The notes: generated by a model not told the origin, from the letters alone. Positions 27,470 through 35,720 are shown, numbered from the stretch's first letter. The stretch is DNA of 64,000 nucleotides from Flavobacterium sp. ov086 (GCF_900187965.1 NZ_FZNL01000001.1:186001-250000), one strand, 5' to 3'. A program made the numbers and translations.

Positions 27470-27492
27470 TTTTTGTTTTAAAATATGAAAAA

Positions 27493-27684
27493 TTAGTGAT
27501 CTAGCAAACAACTTTCCTCAATAACTGACGCACAAGTTTCTCCTTCACCGGGATGTATAATACCCGCAAAAACACCAGTTCCCGGACAATAACAAGCCTC
27601 GACTCCGAAGCCACCGCCATTAATGCTTTTCTTTTCACTAATACTTAAAATTTCAACTCCGGTTAAATCTTTCAATTTTTTCAT
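27493..27684 (-). CDS. Double-glycine-leader peptide, four-Cys core
   Basis: A 63-residue bacteriocin-like precursor. The leader MKKLKDLTGVEILSISEKK with ending SINGG (residues 1-24) has the conserved acidic/hydrophobic pattern before GG. The core (25-63) begins GFGVEACYCPGTG and ends EESCLLDH. It holds four Cys and a Gly-rich centre, which fits two disulfide bonds. It has its own upstream CTTCAA-N14-TTGAAG element and its own terminator, so it is a separate transcript just before the exporter. Homology of the core to known bacteriocins is not evident to me. Confidence 0.83.
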   Translation of the reverse strand: MKKLKDLTGVEILSISEKKSINGGGFGVEACYCPGTGVFAGIIHPGEGETCASVIEESCLLDH

Positions 27685-27708
27685 AATTTGTTTTTTGATT
27701 TGTTATTA

Positions 27709-27734
27709 CTTCAATCATTTCAAGACAGTTGAAG
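27709..27734. promoter_or_regulatory. CTTCAA-N14-TTGAAG element (copy 1)
   Basis: CTTCAA (27709-27714) and TTGAAG (27729-27734) frame CATTT and AAGACA-type sequence. The same element with the same spacing recurs at 28770-28795. Each copy lies 25-35 bp upstream of a GG-peptide start, so a shared operator or conserved promoter part is likely. Confidence 0.55.
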
Positions 27735-28058
27735 CGTCTGTCTGCTAAAAATTATCGTAATATTTAATTACTGGTCTTGTTCTATGAATGAAAAAAAAAA
27801 CAGAAAGGAAATATTATTCCTTTCTGTTAAGTATTTAAAAACGTTATTATCAGTAATCCAATTCCTGTAGGACATGGCACTGGTTAACCCTAACCAAATA
27901 AAATCAACTCAGTGACCAATTTTCCTAAGAATCCCAACACCAATCATCAATGTGGGAAATTTGCTCAATGTTCCACGATCGAGCGCCTACAAATTAAAAA
28001 AAACATGACTAAATTCTAAAAAAGGCTATATTGTAATTACTTCTAAAAAAGTTAAAAA
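27735..28058. other. Intergenic region with terminator and possible peptide-gene remnant
   Basis: No intact gene was found. A strong terminator lies at 27799-27828. A short minus-strand frame ending at 27925 reads WNIEQISHIDDWCWDS with no usable start codon. It may be the decayed core of another GG-leader peptide or chance. Confidence 0.45.
27790..27828 (-). terminator. Terminator of the three-peptide operon
   Basis: The 12-bp perfect stem AACAGAAAGGAA / TTCCTTTCTGTT (27799-27810 with 27817-27828) is followed on the minus strand by at least ten T residues. It closes the transcript carrying the peptides at 28604, 28283 and 28059. Confidence 0.88.
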
Positions 28059-28250
28059 TTAACAACAAAGTCGAGTTGAGTCGCAAATACCCGGTAAAGT
28101 GTCTATTGGACAAGTCCCGCCAACTGGTATTAAAACGCATCCTGCTTCAATCGCATAAATCCAACATTCAGGAATTCCTCCCTGCATTGTTTTTTGCTCA
28201 TTTTTGGTTATTCTCTGAGCATTTTCCAGATTTAAAATTTTCTTTAACAT
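28059..28250 (-). CDS. Double-glycine-leader peptide, six-Cys core
   Basis: A 63-residue precursor. The leader MLKKILNLENAQRITKNEQ with KTMQGG (1-25) is close to the leader of the gene just upstream. The core (26-63) begins IPECWIYAIEAGC and ends CDSTRLCC, with six cysteines including a terminal pair. An even Cys number and few Ser/Thr near them favour disulfides over lanthionines. The start is 32 bp after the stop of the 28283 peptide, so they share an operon, which then ends at the 27790-27828 terminator. Confidence 0.85.
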   Translation of the reverse strand: MLKKILNLENAQRITKNEQKTMQGGIPECWIYAIEAGCVLIPVGGTCPIDTLPGICDSTRLCC

Positions 28251-28282
28251 TTTGTACTTTTTTTAATGTTTCTTATCACATC

Positions 28283-28492
28283 CTAGCATACATCACCCAC
28301 GATTGAACATTTATTATTGCCTAAATAAACAGGTCCATAATAAGGATTGTAGTTCAAACACACTGTCTCACTTGCGCTCCATACAACATTTCCGCAAATT
28401 GGTTCAACTGGAAAGGCCCCACCATTAATACTTTTTTTCTCGAAAATGCTTAATTCCTGAGCTCCTTCTAAGTTTAAAATATTCTTTAGCAT
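28283..28492 (-). CDS. Double-glycine-leader peptide, four-Cys core
   Basis: A 69-residue precursor from the ATG at 28492; a longer frame begins at a TTG nine bases upstream and is not needed. The leader MLKNILNLEGAQELSIFEKK with SINGG (1-25) resembles the neighbouring leaders. The core begins AFPVEPICGNVVW and ends CSIVGDVC, with four cysteines and several Asn/Tyr/Gly residues. It is the second gene of the three-peptide operon. Secretion by the C39 exporter after cleavage behind GG is inferred from the leader. Confidence 0.85.
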   Translation of the reverse strand: MLKNILNLEGAQELSIFEKKSINGGAFPVEPICGNVVWSASETVCLNYNPYYGPVYLGNNKCSIVGDVC

Positions 28493-28603
28493 AATCTTCA
28501 ATTTTTAGTTCTCCTTCATTTATTCAAAACAACAACTTATTTTTATTCTTTCATTCTTGTGAAATGCAGAGAAGCTTTTAAACTTCTCCACACGGTTTTC
28601 TTT

Positions 28604-28738
28604 TTACTGGCATTTATAATATCCTCTATTAACATCCCAACACATTCCAACTTCAGGGAAGGTTCCGCCTGCAGTATTTTTTTGTTCTTCTTTTGATAAT
28701 TTTTTAGTGCCTTCTGTTTTTAAAAATTTTTCTAACAT
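28604..28738 (-). CDS. Short double-glycine-leader peptide, two-Cys core
   Basis: A 44-residue precursor. The leader MLEKFLKTEGTKKLSKEEQ with KNTAGG (1-25) fits the same pattern as the other leaders here. The 19-residue core TFPEVGMCWDVNRGYYKCQ has two cysteines spaced for one disulfide. It is the first gene of the operon that continues with the peptides at 28492 and 28250, and it is preceded by the CTTCAA-N14-TTGAAG element (28770-28795). The TTTPE/AFPVE-like start of the core is shared loosely with the 28283 peptide, hinting at common descent. Confidence 0.82.
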   Translation of the reverse strand: MLEKFLKTEGTKKLSKEEQKNTAGGTFPEVGMCWDVNRGYYKCQ

Positions 28739-28769
28739 GATTTGTGTTTTTTGTTTCTTAATAATAGAC

Positions 28770-28795
28770 CTTCAATCATTTAAAGACACTTGAAG
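28770..28795. promoter_or_regulatory. CTTCAA-N14-TTGAAG element (copy 2)
   Basis: CTTCAA (28770-28775) and TTGAAG (28790-28795) enclose TCATTTAAAGACAC, nearly the same as in copy 1 (27709-27734). It lies 32 bp before the start of the first peptide of the three-gene operon. Confidence 0.55.
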
Positions 28796-28832
28796 CTTAT
28801 GTCTATCCCTGCGCAGGAATTTATTGGTGCCG

Positions 28833-30389
28833 CTAAGCTATTTTTTCCAAAACTTCAACTTCTTCAACAAAATCGTTCAAAAAGTATTTTAGTTCGTTTA
28901 ATTCATATTCGTTTGGAAATAATTTGTCATTTACAATCTTAACCGGTGTATAATTAAAGTTATTCTTTGAGCACCATTCGTATTGTTTGTTTATTTCCTG
29001 TGTTATCATCATACTAACAGAATCGACATGCCATTTTTTCATCCATTTTTTCAGGCTCATCTTTTTAATATGCCAGTCCGAAATAGCTTCAACTGTTTTT
29101 CCAGGTGTTGATCTGTTTATTGATAAAAGTCTTTCGACGATAATTTTATACTGATTATCACTGTTTTCCGGATTAATATTGAACAAAACATTCAAAAATA
29201 TCTTATCTGGAAATCTTAAAACTAAATCGAATGCTTCCTGAAAAGTTTTATGACAATGCCCACAACTCGGACTTATTATTATTGAAAGTTTTACAACTGC
29301 ATTTCTGTTTCCAAAATTTAACCCTCTCAAATCTTCAAAACCTTTAGGATTTGGTACTTTTTTGGATAAAAAGTTTAACAAAGAATAATTTCTTTTGAAT
29401 TTTTTCAGTTCTTTTAGCGAGTTTTCATTCTCCAATACGTTTTTTATCATTGATTTGATAAAATACCATGTTGGCATTAGAAGCAGCAATGAAAAAAAGA
29501 ATGGAAAAACATTTTCAAAACTGAATTCCAACGTAAATAGATCCGATGAAAACCAAACAATGCTTTGCGAAAAGATCAAAAATGAAACTATCAGACACAT
29601 TACACACCATTTTTGAATTTCAAATTTTTGAATCCAAATAGAAGAAACTATAACAGGAATCGCTAATAAGCTTAAAAACCCAATAAAAATTGCTGAATTT
29701 AAAGGCTGCACTAATATGGATACGTAGCTTGCTCCGAAAAAAAGTAATGGCAAATCTGAAAAACTAATCCATTTATTTTGAATTCCCAGGCTGGCATTTA
29801 ACACTGAATCACAAGAAGAGTTAGAACTTAAGTTGCAAATCTTTGAAATTATACCGTTTTTAAAACCCAGTTTCTCCTGAACTATTAAAACACTTACTAC
29901 CAATCCTAAAACTGATGTTGCCAAAAAAATAAGGCTAAACCAATTATAAGTATTATAAAAAAATGATAATCCTGTTAAAAGCAAAAGAGGTGAAAAATAT
30001 TTCAACCAATTGTATTCGATTTTTAAATTTTCTCTTGCTACAACATTATTAGGTTCTATAGCTACAATTACTCCATTCCAGTCTAAAAGGAATTTTTCAT
30101 AAGCCATTTTATAGTTTCTTTTTTTCTGACTATTAATAAGTACAAAGTTTTTAGCCTTTTCTACCAATATAAGTTCCTCTTTAAAATAAGCTAAGAAATT
30201 TGAAGGCAAATCAACAATCTGCTCTTTTGAAACTCTCACTGCAGCATTCTCTATAGATAGTAAATCAAAAGAATCTGTTATTGCAAATAAACTTGGATAA
30301 TTAGGATGAGAAAGAAACAGATCCTTAAACTCATTTTTAATTTCCGAGTATCTATTTATTTGAAGAAATTTTTGGACAAGTTTTAACAT
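28833..30389 (-). CDS. C39-like / VKOR / thioredoxin-fold fusion, probable peptide thiol oxidase
   Basis: A 518-residue membrane protein. Residues 1-115 look like a C39-type domain without the catalytic Cys, perhaps a leader- or peptide-binding domain. Residues 128-275 are a vitamin K epoxide reductase (VKOR) domain with the loop pair Cys185/Cys193 and the CVMC pair Cys262/Cys265 in membrane helices. Two further hydrophobic segments (about 290-320) lead to a thioredoxin/DsbA-like domain with active site CGHC (376-379). VKOR-DsbA fusions make disulfides in exported proteins. Here it lies next to four GG-leader peptides whose cores hold 4, 6, 4 and 2 cysteines, so I infer it oxidises those peptides during or after export. 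Confidence 0.88.
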   Translation of the reverse strand: MLKLVQKFLQINRYSEIKNEFKDLFLSHPNYPSLFAITDSFDLLSIENAAVRVSKEQIVDLPSNFLAYFKEELILVEKAKNFVLINSQKKRNYKMAYEKFLLDWNGVIVAIEPNNVVARENLKIEYNWLKYFSPLLLLTGLSFFYNTYNWFSLIFLATSVLGLVVSVLIVQEKLGFKNGIISKICNLSSNSSCDSVLNASLGIQNKWISFSDLPLLFFGASYVSILVQPLNSAIFIGFLSLLAIPVIVSSIWIQKFEIQKWCVMCLIVSFLIFSQSIVWFSSDLFTLEFSFENVFPFFFSLLLLMPTWYFIKSMIKNVLENENSLKELKKFKRNYSLLNFLSKKVPNPKGFEDLRGLNFGNRNAVVKLSIIISPSCGHCHKTFQEAFDLVLRFPDKIFLNVLFNINPENSDNQYKIIVERLLSINRSTPGKTVEAISDWHIKKMSLKKWMKKWHVDSVSMMITQEINKQYEWCSKNNFNYTPVKIVNDKLFPNEYELNELKYFLNDFVEEVEVLEKIA

Positions 30390-30575
30390 CTTTTCGGCTG
30401 TTTAAAATCATAATTACAATACAAATATTGGTGTTTTTATTCGAAAAATAATCCCAAAAGCAGACATTTTATCAATTATACTACATACAATTTATAAATT
30501 ATATAACTCATAATACATATCTCAATAATCTAAAAATCAACAACTTAAGTGTATTTATTTTTTATAAAAAACCTT

Positions 30576-30602
30576 AAAACCCCATTCTCGATTAAGGGTT
30601 TT
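30576..30602. repeat. AAAACCC...GGGTTTT hairpin in the divergent promoter region
   Basis: AAAACCC (30576-30582) pairs with GGGTTTT (30596-30602) around a 13-nt loop and is followed by GCTTTTTG. It lies upstream of the plus-strand GG peptide and could be a leader hairpin or a terminator for transcripts entering from the left. Confidence 0.5.
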
Positions 30603-30649
30603 GCTTTTTGTCTAGTTTTGACAATGCAATAACCCTAACACATAAAAAC

Positions 30650-30814
30650 ATGACAACTCAAGTATTAAAACTAGACGATTTTAGAGCACAAAAATTATCT
30701 AAAAATCAACAAAAAACCGTTCGTGGTGGAGATGAAAATTTAACTAATCCAAATCCACCTGCTGAACCCCTAGCAGCTGACCCTGGAAAAAGTGGAGGAA
30801 AAATTGATAGTTAG
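30650..30814 (+). CDS. Cysteine-free double-glycine-leader peptide
   Basis: A 54-residue peptide from the ATG at 30650; a longer frame from a TTG at 30608 is less likely. The leader MTTQVLKLDDFRAQKLSKNQ with QKTVRGG (1-27) matches the GG pattern (LSKNQQKTVRGG) of the other precursors. The core DENLTNPNPPAEPLAADPG with the tail KSGGKIDS is Pro/Ala/Asn-rich and has no Cys. It could be an unmodified signal peptide or pheromone, or a substrate of another modifying enzyme. It is on the opposite strand from the rest of the locus and faces the TPR-AraC regulators, which makes a regulatory peptide attractive but unproven. Confidence 0.72.
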   Translation: MTTQVLKLDDFRAQKLSKNQQKTVRGGDENLTNPNPPAEPLAADPGKSGGKIDS

Positions 30815-30830
30815 GTCAATAAAAAACTAT

Positions 30831-32573
30831 TTAAATATTATTCGCAAACTGAGCTGGAGATACTCCAGTTCTTTTGCGAAATGATTTTGCAAAAGAACCT
30901 GCATTTTTGAAACCTACGCTTTCTGCAGTAGCTTGTGTAGATTTTTTTCGATACTCATCGCAAGTAATCATTTTATGGATCGCATAATTAATTTTCAATT
31001 CATTTGTATATTCTCCAAATGATTTTCCAAACCGCTTATTAACGACATAAGATAAGTAAGTTGTATTTGTTTTGATTTTTTTGGCAACATATGCCAGAGT
31101 GAAATCTGTATTCAAGTATTCTAAATTCCTTTCAAGATCCAAAAGTTTTTCGACAATTTCATTTTCTTTAGTGAGATCAATGCACAAACTGGCATTTTCA
31201 GTTTTCAATTCAACTTTATCGAATTCAGGTAATTCTGCTTTGAAATTTGAAGTAGTTTCTTTTTCAATACTTGCTTTAAGTTCTTGTATTAAAACACTCA
31301 TCTTTTTATTAGCCTTGTTTTTATCTCTGTTGCTTTTTACCAATAGAGTAACAATCCCTATAATGAAAAATGTATAAAACCCTTTCAGGCACTTATTTAA
31401 AAGAAGATCTTTTTTATAGTTTTCCTCTACCGCAACCATTTCTTTCGTGAGATCACCTATTCCCTGTAATTTATCGACTTTTGTTTTTTCCTTTTTTAAT
31501 TTCGCATCATATTCCTTTTTACTATTTAAGTAAATCACTGAATGCTTGTAAGCTAGTTCTGGCTTTTTAAGAATAGTATAAATTTTTGATTGATAATAAT
31601 TAGATTTCAGATAATCTAACTCATTTGAATTGCTTAAAAGTGCAAGTGAATCTGTATTTTTATAAAAAAACAATGCTTTATCATACTTTTTGAGTATATA
31701 ATAAATGTCTCCTAAATTAAAATTAGCAATACATAGTAACTCTTTTTGATCATTCTCCTCACAAAGAAGCACCACTTCATAATATACTTTTTCGGCATTT
31801 TTTATTTCACCTTTCCAGTTGTAAACATTACCTAAGTTTAATTTTGCCGTGATTTTATTATAAAGATAATTATCCGAATAATTAATCGTCCTCTTATAAT
31901 AATACTCTGCAGAATCTAACAAAAATCTTTTGCTTTGATTTGCCTTAAAGTAATCCTCATAAGAACCTCCTAAACTCAGATTGATATTGCTTTTTTTATT
32001 TAGATAACTTTCTTTATCAAATAAATCTTTATTCTCATGAAGAAACTTATCAAGTTCTTTTCCGTTTTTAATTGCTATTTTATAATTACCTATTACTTCA
32101 TTAGCTAAAACAATATTAGCCTTGAAATTAACAATCTGATTAATGTCTCTTACTTTTTCAGAAAGTTTGATTCCCTCCTGAAATTTTTCGAGTGCAGCGC
32201 CAAAATTTCTTCTGTCGAATTCTGCTAATCCTCCATAATTGTACACATAGGATTCTAATTGTATTTTATCCTGAGAATCTGGAATCTTATCCAGATAATA
32301 AAGTGCAGTTTTATATTTTTCTTTTGATAATTCTGTTTTTCCTTTATTCTGCCACAAAACAGACAATGCGGCGTTTGCAAAAACCAAATGTTTATTATTA
32401 TTTGATTTTGCCATTTGATTCGCATACACAAGAGAACTATCTGTATTTGCATTAAAATTTTGTCTGATTTTATGTCTCAAAATAGCATACTCCTCTTCTG
32501 TCGTCGCCTTTTTATCTTGAGCAAATGTAGTATTGATAACCAAAAAAACTAAAAAACAAATAATCAGCCTCAT
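30831..32573 (-). CDS. TPR / transmembrane / AraC-type regulator (paralog 1)
   Basis: A 580-residue protein. It has a signal peptide or first membrane segment (about 1-18), a long helical TPR region (about 25-370), one membrane helix (about 398-412, FFIIGIVTLLV) and a C-terminal AraC-type double helix-turn-helix domain (about 485-580) ending RKRTGVSPAQFANNI. This places the sensor repeats outside the inner membrane and the DNA-binding domain inside. Such proteins act in bacteroidetes as one-component regulators of uptake or secretion loci. The 32612 paralog is 38 bp upstream on the same strand. Its position beside the peptide locus suggests control of that locus. Confidence 0.88.
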   Translation of the reverse strand: MRLIICFLVFLVINTTFAQDKKATTEEEYAILRHKIRQNFNANTDSSLVYANQMAKSNNNKHLVFANAALSVLWQNKGKTELSKEKYKTALYYLDKIPDSQDKIQLESYVYNYGGLAEFDRRNFGAALEKFQEGIKLSEKVRDINQIVNFKANIVLANEVIGNYKIAIKNGKELDKFLHENKDLFDKESYLNKKSNINLSLGGSYEDYFKANQSKRFLLDSAEYYYKRTINYSDNYLYNKITAKLNLGNVYNWKGEIKNAEKVYYEVVLLCEENDQKELLCIANFNLGDIYYILKKYDKALFFYKNTDSLALLSNSNELDYLKSNYYQSKIYTILKKPELAYKHSVIYLNSKKEYDAKLKKEKTKVDKLQGIGDLTKEMVAVEENYKKDLLLNKCLKGFYTFFIIGIVTLLVKSNRDKNKANKKMSVLIQELKASIEKETTSNFKAELPEFDKVELKTENASLCIDLTKENEIVEKLLDLERNLEYLNTDFTLAYVAKKIKTNTTYLSYVVNKRFGKSFGEYTNELKINYAIHKMITCDEYRKKSTQATAESVGFKNAGSFAKSFRKRTGVSPAQFANNI

Positions 32574-32611
32574 TGAATTAGAAAATCAAAATTGTTTACA
32601 ATATTCCCAAA

Positions 32612-34375
32612 TTAGATATTACTTGCAAACTGAGCTGGAGATACTCCGGTTCTTTTACGAAATGATTTTGCAAAAGAAACTGCATTTTTAAAACCAACAC
32701 TCTCTGCAATAGCCTGTGTAGAGTATTTACGATACATATGATTAGTAATCATCTCGTTGATTACATAATTTATTTTAAGCTCATTAGAGTATTCTCCAAA
32801 TGATTTACCAAATCGCTTATTGACAACATAAGACAGGTAAGTTGTATTTGTTTTAATTTTTTTTGCTACATATGGCAACGTGAAATCAGCATTTAAATAC
32901 TCTAACTTACTTTCCAGAGCCAATAACTTCTCTACTATTTTATTTTCTTTGGCTTCATCAATACTTAAATTGACATTTTCCTTCTTAAGATGAATTTCTT
33001 CCGGTTCAAGCACAAACTCTTCTATAGCTCCTACTTCTTCTTGCTCAAACTCAGGATTATTTCTCTTCTCAATATTTGCTTTAAATTCTTCGATTAAAGC
33101 ATTCATTTTTTTATGTGCTTTATTTTTATCTCTAATATTTTTAATCAATAAAAACACAACTACAACAAAAAGAAGTACATAAAAAACTTTCAATCCTCTA
33201 TTTAAGAATACATCATTTTTATATTTCTTCTCAATTGTAACCATTTCGTCCGTTAGATTGCCAACTCCTTGTTTGTAGTTTACCTCTAATGCTTGCTCGT
33301 TTAATTTTGTTTCGAATTTCTCATAATTATCCAAATAAATTCGAGAATGTTTATAAGCCAGTTCTGGCCTTTTCAATATATTGTAAATTTTAGCCTGATA
33401 ATAATTAGACTTTAAAAAATCAAGTTGATTTAAATCTGTTAAAGCAGCAATTGAGTCGCATTTTTTAAAAAAAACTAATGCTTTATCGTATTTTTTGGTA
33501 GAAAAATAAATATCTGCCAGATTATAATTTGCCACACACAACAAATCTTTTTTATCATTTTGCTGTGACAAGAACACAACATCATAGTAGGTTTTCTCAG
33601 CATTTTTATAATCTCCCTTAAAATTATAGACATTCCCTAAACTTAGTTTTGAACTGATTTTATTGTAAGGGTTATTATTTGAATATGTGATTGCTTTTTT
33701 GTAAAAATATTCCGCTGAGTCCAACAGATACTTTTTACTTTTATTCTTCATGAAGTAACTTTCATAGGAACTGGCCAAGTTGCTATTTATACTACTCTTT
33801 CTATTTAAAAAATCTTCTTTCGTAAATAGATTTTCATTTTTATCAATAAACTCATCAAGTTGTCTTATATCTTTAATAGCAAGCTGATAATTACCAACTG
33901 CCTCATTAATCACAGCAATATTAGTCTTAAATTTGACAGTTTGCAGAATATCTCCTATCTCTACAGAAAGCTTCATTCCTTTTCGATAATGTTCAATAGC
34001 CTCACTAAAATCACCTTTTTTCCATTGGGCATTTCCTACAAAATTCTCAATATAGGATTCTAGCTGCTTTTTATCTTTAGATTCTGGTATTTTACGTAAA
34101 TAATCAATCGCCAGCTTATATTTTTCCTGAGATTCTTTTGTATTCCCTTTTAATTGCAGCGAAAAAGCTAATGATCCGTTAGCAAATGCCTGATGTTTAA
34201 AATCATTAGATTTTGCCATTTGATTAGCGTATACGATGGCACTATCGACATTTGCATTAAAATTAAGTCGGATTTTATTCTGCAATGTTGAATACTCCTG
34301 TTCTGTCAATACATTTTTTTGTGCAAATGCGGTATTCAGAACAAAAAAGAGTAAAAAAGAGATGATCAGCCTCAT
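32612..34375 (-). CDS. TPR / transmembrane / AraC-type regulator (paralog 2)
   Basis: A 587-residue paralog of the 30831 gene with the same layout: N-terminal signal (MRLIISFLLFFVLNTAFAQ, 1-19), TPR region to about 375, membrane helix (about 398-415, VLLFVVVVFLLI) and AraC-type DNA-binding domain (about 492-587). The C-terminal halves of the pair are nearly the same (NTTYLSYVVNKRFGKSFGEY in both), while the TPR parts differ more. That is a recent tandem duplication with the sensor part diverging. This copy is slightly longer because of an acidic linker before the DNA-binding domain. The pair could bind two different peptide signals. Confidence 0.88.
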   Translation of the reverse strand: MRLIISFLLFFVLNTAFAQKNVLTEQEYSTLQNKIRLNFNANVDSAIVYANQMAKSNDFKHQAFANGSLAFSLQLKGNTKESQEKYKLAIDYLRKIPESKDKKQLESYIENFVGNAQWKKGDFSEAIEHYRKGMKLSVEIGDILQTVKFKTNIAVINEAVGNYQLAIKDIRQLDEFIDKNENLFTKEDFLNRKSSINSNLASSYESYFMKNKSKKYLLDSAEYFYKKAITYSNNNPYNKISSKLSLGNVYNFKGDYKNAEKTYYDVVFLSQQNDKKDLLCVANYNLADIYFSTKKYDKALVFFKKCDSIAALTDLNQLDFLKSNYYQAKIYNILKRPELAYKHSRIYLDNYEKFETKLNEQALEVNYKQGVGNLTDEMVTIEKKYKNDVFLNRGLKVFYVLLFVVVVFLLIKNIRDKNKAHKKMNALIEEFKANIEKRNNPEFEQEEVGAIEEFVLEPEEIHLKKENVNLSIDEAKENKIVEKLLALESKLEYLNADFTLPYVAKKIKTNTTYLSYVVNKRFGKSFGEYSNELKINYVINEMITNHMYRKYSTQAIAESVGFKNAVSFAKSFRKRTGVSPAQFASNI

Positions 34376-34541
34376 TTAATTTGTTTTTGGAAACTCAAAA
34401 ATAGCTTATAAATTATCAATAAACTAAATTTAATTCCTGTTATTACTATTTTTCTTCTTTTTGTTTTAAAAAATATAACAATTTATAGGTGTTTTGTTAT
34501 ATTTATATTACGTAAATTTGTTTTTGCTAAACTATCAAAAA

Positions 34542-35720
34542 ATGAAGCCAGATTTATTTCAAGCCCCGGATTATTACAACCTTGACGATTTATTGACAGA
34601 CGAACACAAATTGGTTCGCGAATCTGCTCGCGCATGGGTCAAAAGAGAAGTTTCTCCTATCATTGAAGAATATGCTCAAAAAGCAGAATTCCCTAAGCAA
34701 ATTATAAAAGGACTTGGAGAAATTGGAGGTTTCGGACCTTATATTCCTCATGAATATGGTGGTGCTGGATTGGACCAAATTTCTTACGGTTTAATCATGC
34801 AGGAAATTGAAAGAGGAGATTCAGGAGTAAGATCTACTTCATCTGTTCAATCATCACTTGTAATGTATCCTATTTGGAAATACGGAAACGAAGAACAACG
34901 AATGAAATACTTGCCAAAATTGGCAACAGGGGAATTCATGGGTTGTTTTGGTTTAACAGAACCAGATCACGGTTCTGATCCCGGAAGTATGATTACCAAT
35001 TTTAAAGATATGGGAGATCATTATCTTTTAAATGGTGCCAAAATGTGGATTTCTAATGCACCTTTTGCCGATATTGCAATAGTTTGGGCAAAAGATGAAA
35101 AAGGTAGAATTCACGGATTAATTGTAGAACGTGGAATGAAAGGTTTTACAACTCCTGAAACACATAATAAATGGTCGCTTCGTGCATCATCAACCGGAGA
35201 ATTGATTTTTGATAACGTAAAAGTTCCTAAAGAAAACCTGTTACCAAACAAATCAGGTTTAGGCGCACCACTTGGTTGCTTAGATTCGGCACGTTATGGA
35301 ATTGCATGGGGAGCTATTGGAGCGGCGATGGACTGTTATGATACTGCTTTGCGCTATTCAAAAGAGAGAATCCAGTTTGGAAAACCAATTGGAGGAACTC
35401 AATTGCAACAGAAAAAACTTGCAGAAATGATTACCGAAATCACAAAAGCACAATTATTAACCTGGCGTTTAGGTGTTTTGAGAAATGAAGGAAGAGCAAC
35501 AACATCTCAAATTTCGATGGCCAAACGTAACAATGTCGACATGGCAATTCATATCGCACGCGAAGCCAGACAAATGCTGGGCGGAATGGGAATTACCGGA
35601 GAATATTCGATTATGCGCCACATGATGAATCTCGAAAGTGTGATAACTTATGAAGGAACTCACGACATTCATTTGCTAATAACCGGAATGGATGTTACTG
35701 GAATTCCAGCATTTAAATAG
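34542..35720 (+). CDS. Acyl-CoA dehydrogenase, glutaryl-CoA dehydrogenase-like
   Basis: An FAD-dependent dehydrogenase of 392 residues from the ATG at 34542 (a TTG at 34494 would add 16 residues without merit). The N-terminal helical domain, the middle beta-domain with CFGLTEPDHGSDPGSM and WISNAPFADI, and the C-terminal helical domain with RQMLGGMGITGEY are present. The catalytic Glu is in the NLESVITYEGTHDIHLL segment, which closely follows the glutaryl-CoA dehydrogenase pattern. It may act in lysine/tryptophan breakdown or on a similar short acyl-CoA. It is monocistronic, with a terminator directly behind. Confidence 0.92.
   Translation: MKPDLFQAPDYYNLDDLLTDEHKLVRESARAWVKREVSPIIEEYAQKAEFPKQIIKGLGEIGGFGPYIPHEYGGAGLDQISYGLIMQEIERGDSGVRSTSSVQSSLVMYPIWKYGNEEQRMKYLPKLATGEFMGCFGLTEPDHGSDPGSMITNFKDMGDHYLLNGAKMWISNAPFADIAIVWAKDEKGRIHGLIVERGMKGFTTPETHNKWSLRASSTGELIFDNVKVPKENLLPNKSGLGAPLGCLDSARYGIAWGAIGAAMDCYDTALRYSKERIQFGKPIGGTQLQQKKLAEMITEITKAQLLTWRLGVLRNEGRATTSQISMAKRNNVDMAIHIAREARQMLGGMGITGEYSIMRHMMNLESVITYEGTHDIHLLITGMDVTGIPAFK

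Noticed and set aside
28076..28306. A 76-residue plus-strand frame over the GG-peptide genes
   Set aside because: It is antisense to two GG-leader peptides with matching leaders; no support as a gene.
31072..32455. Plus-strand frames across the TPR-AraC genes
   Set aside because: They are antisense shadows of two clear paralogous genes.
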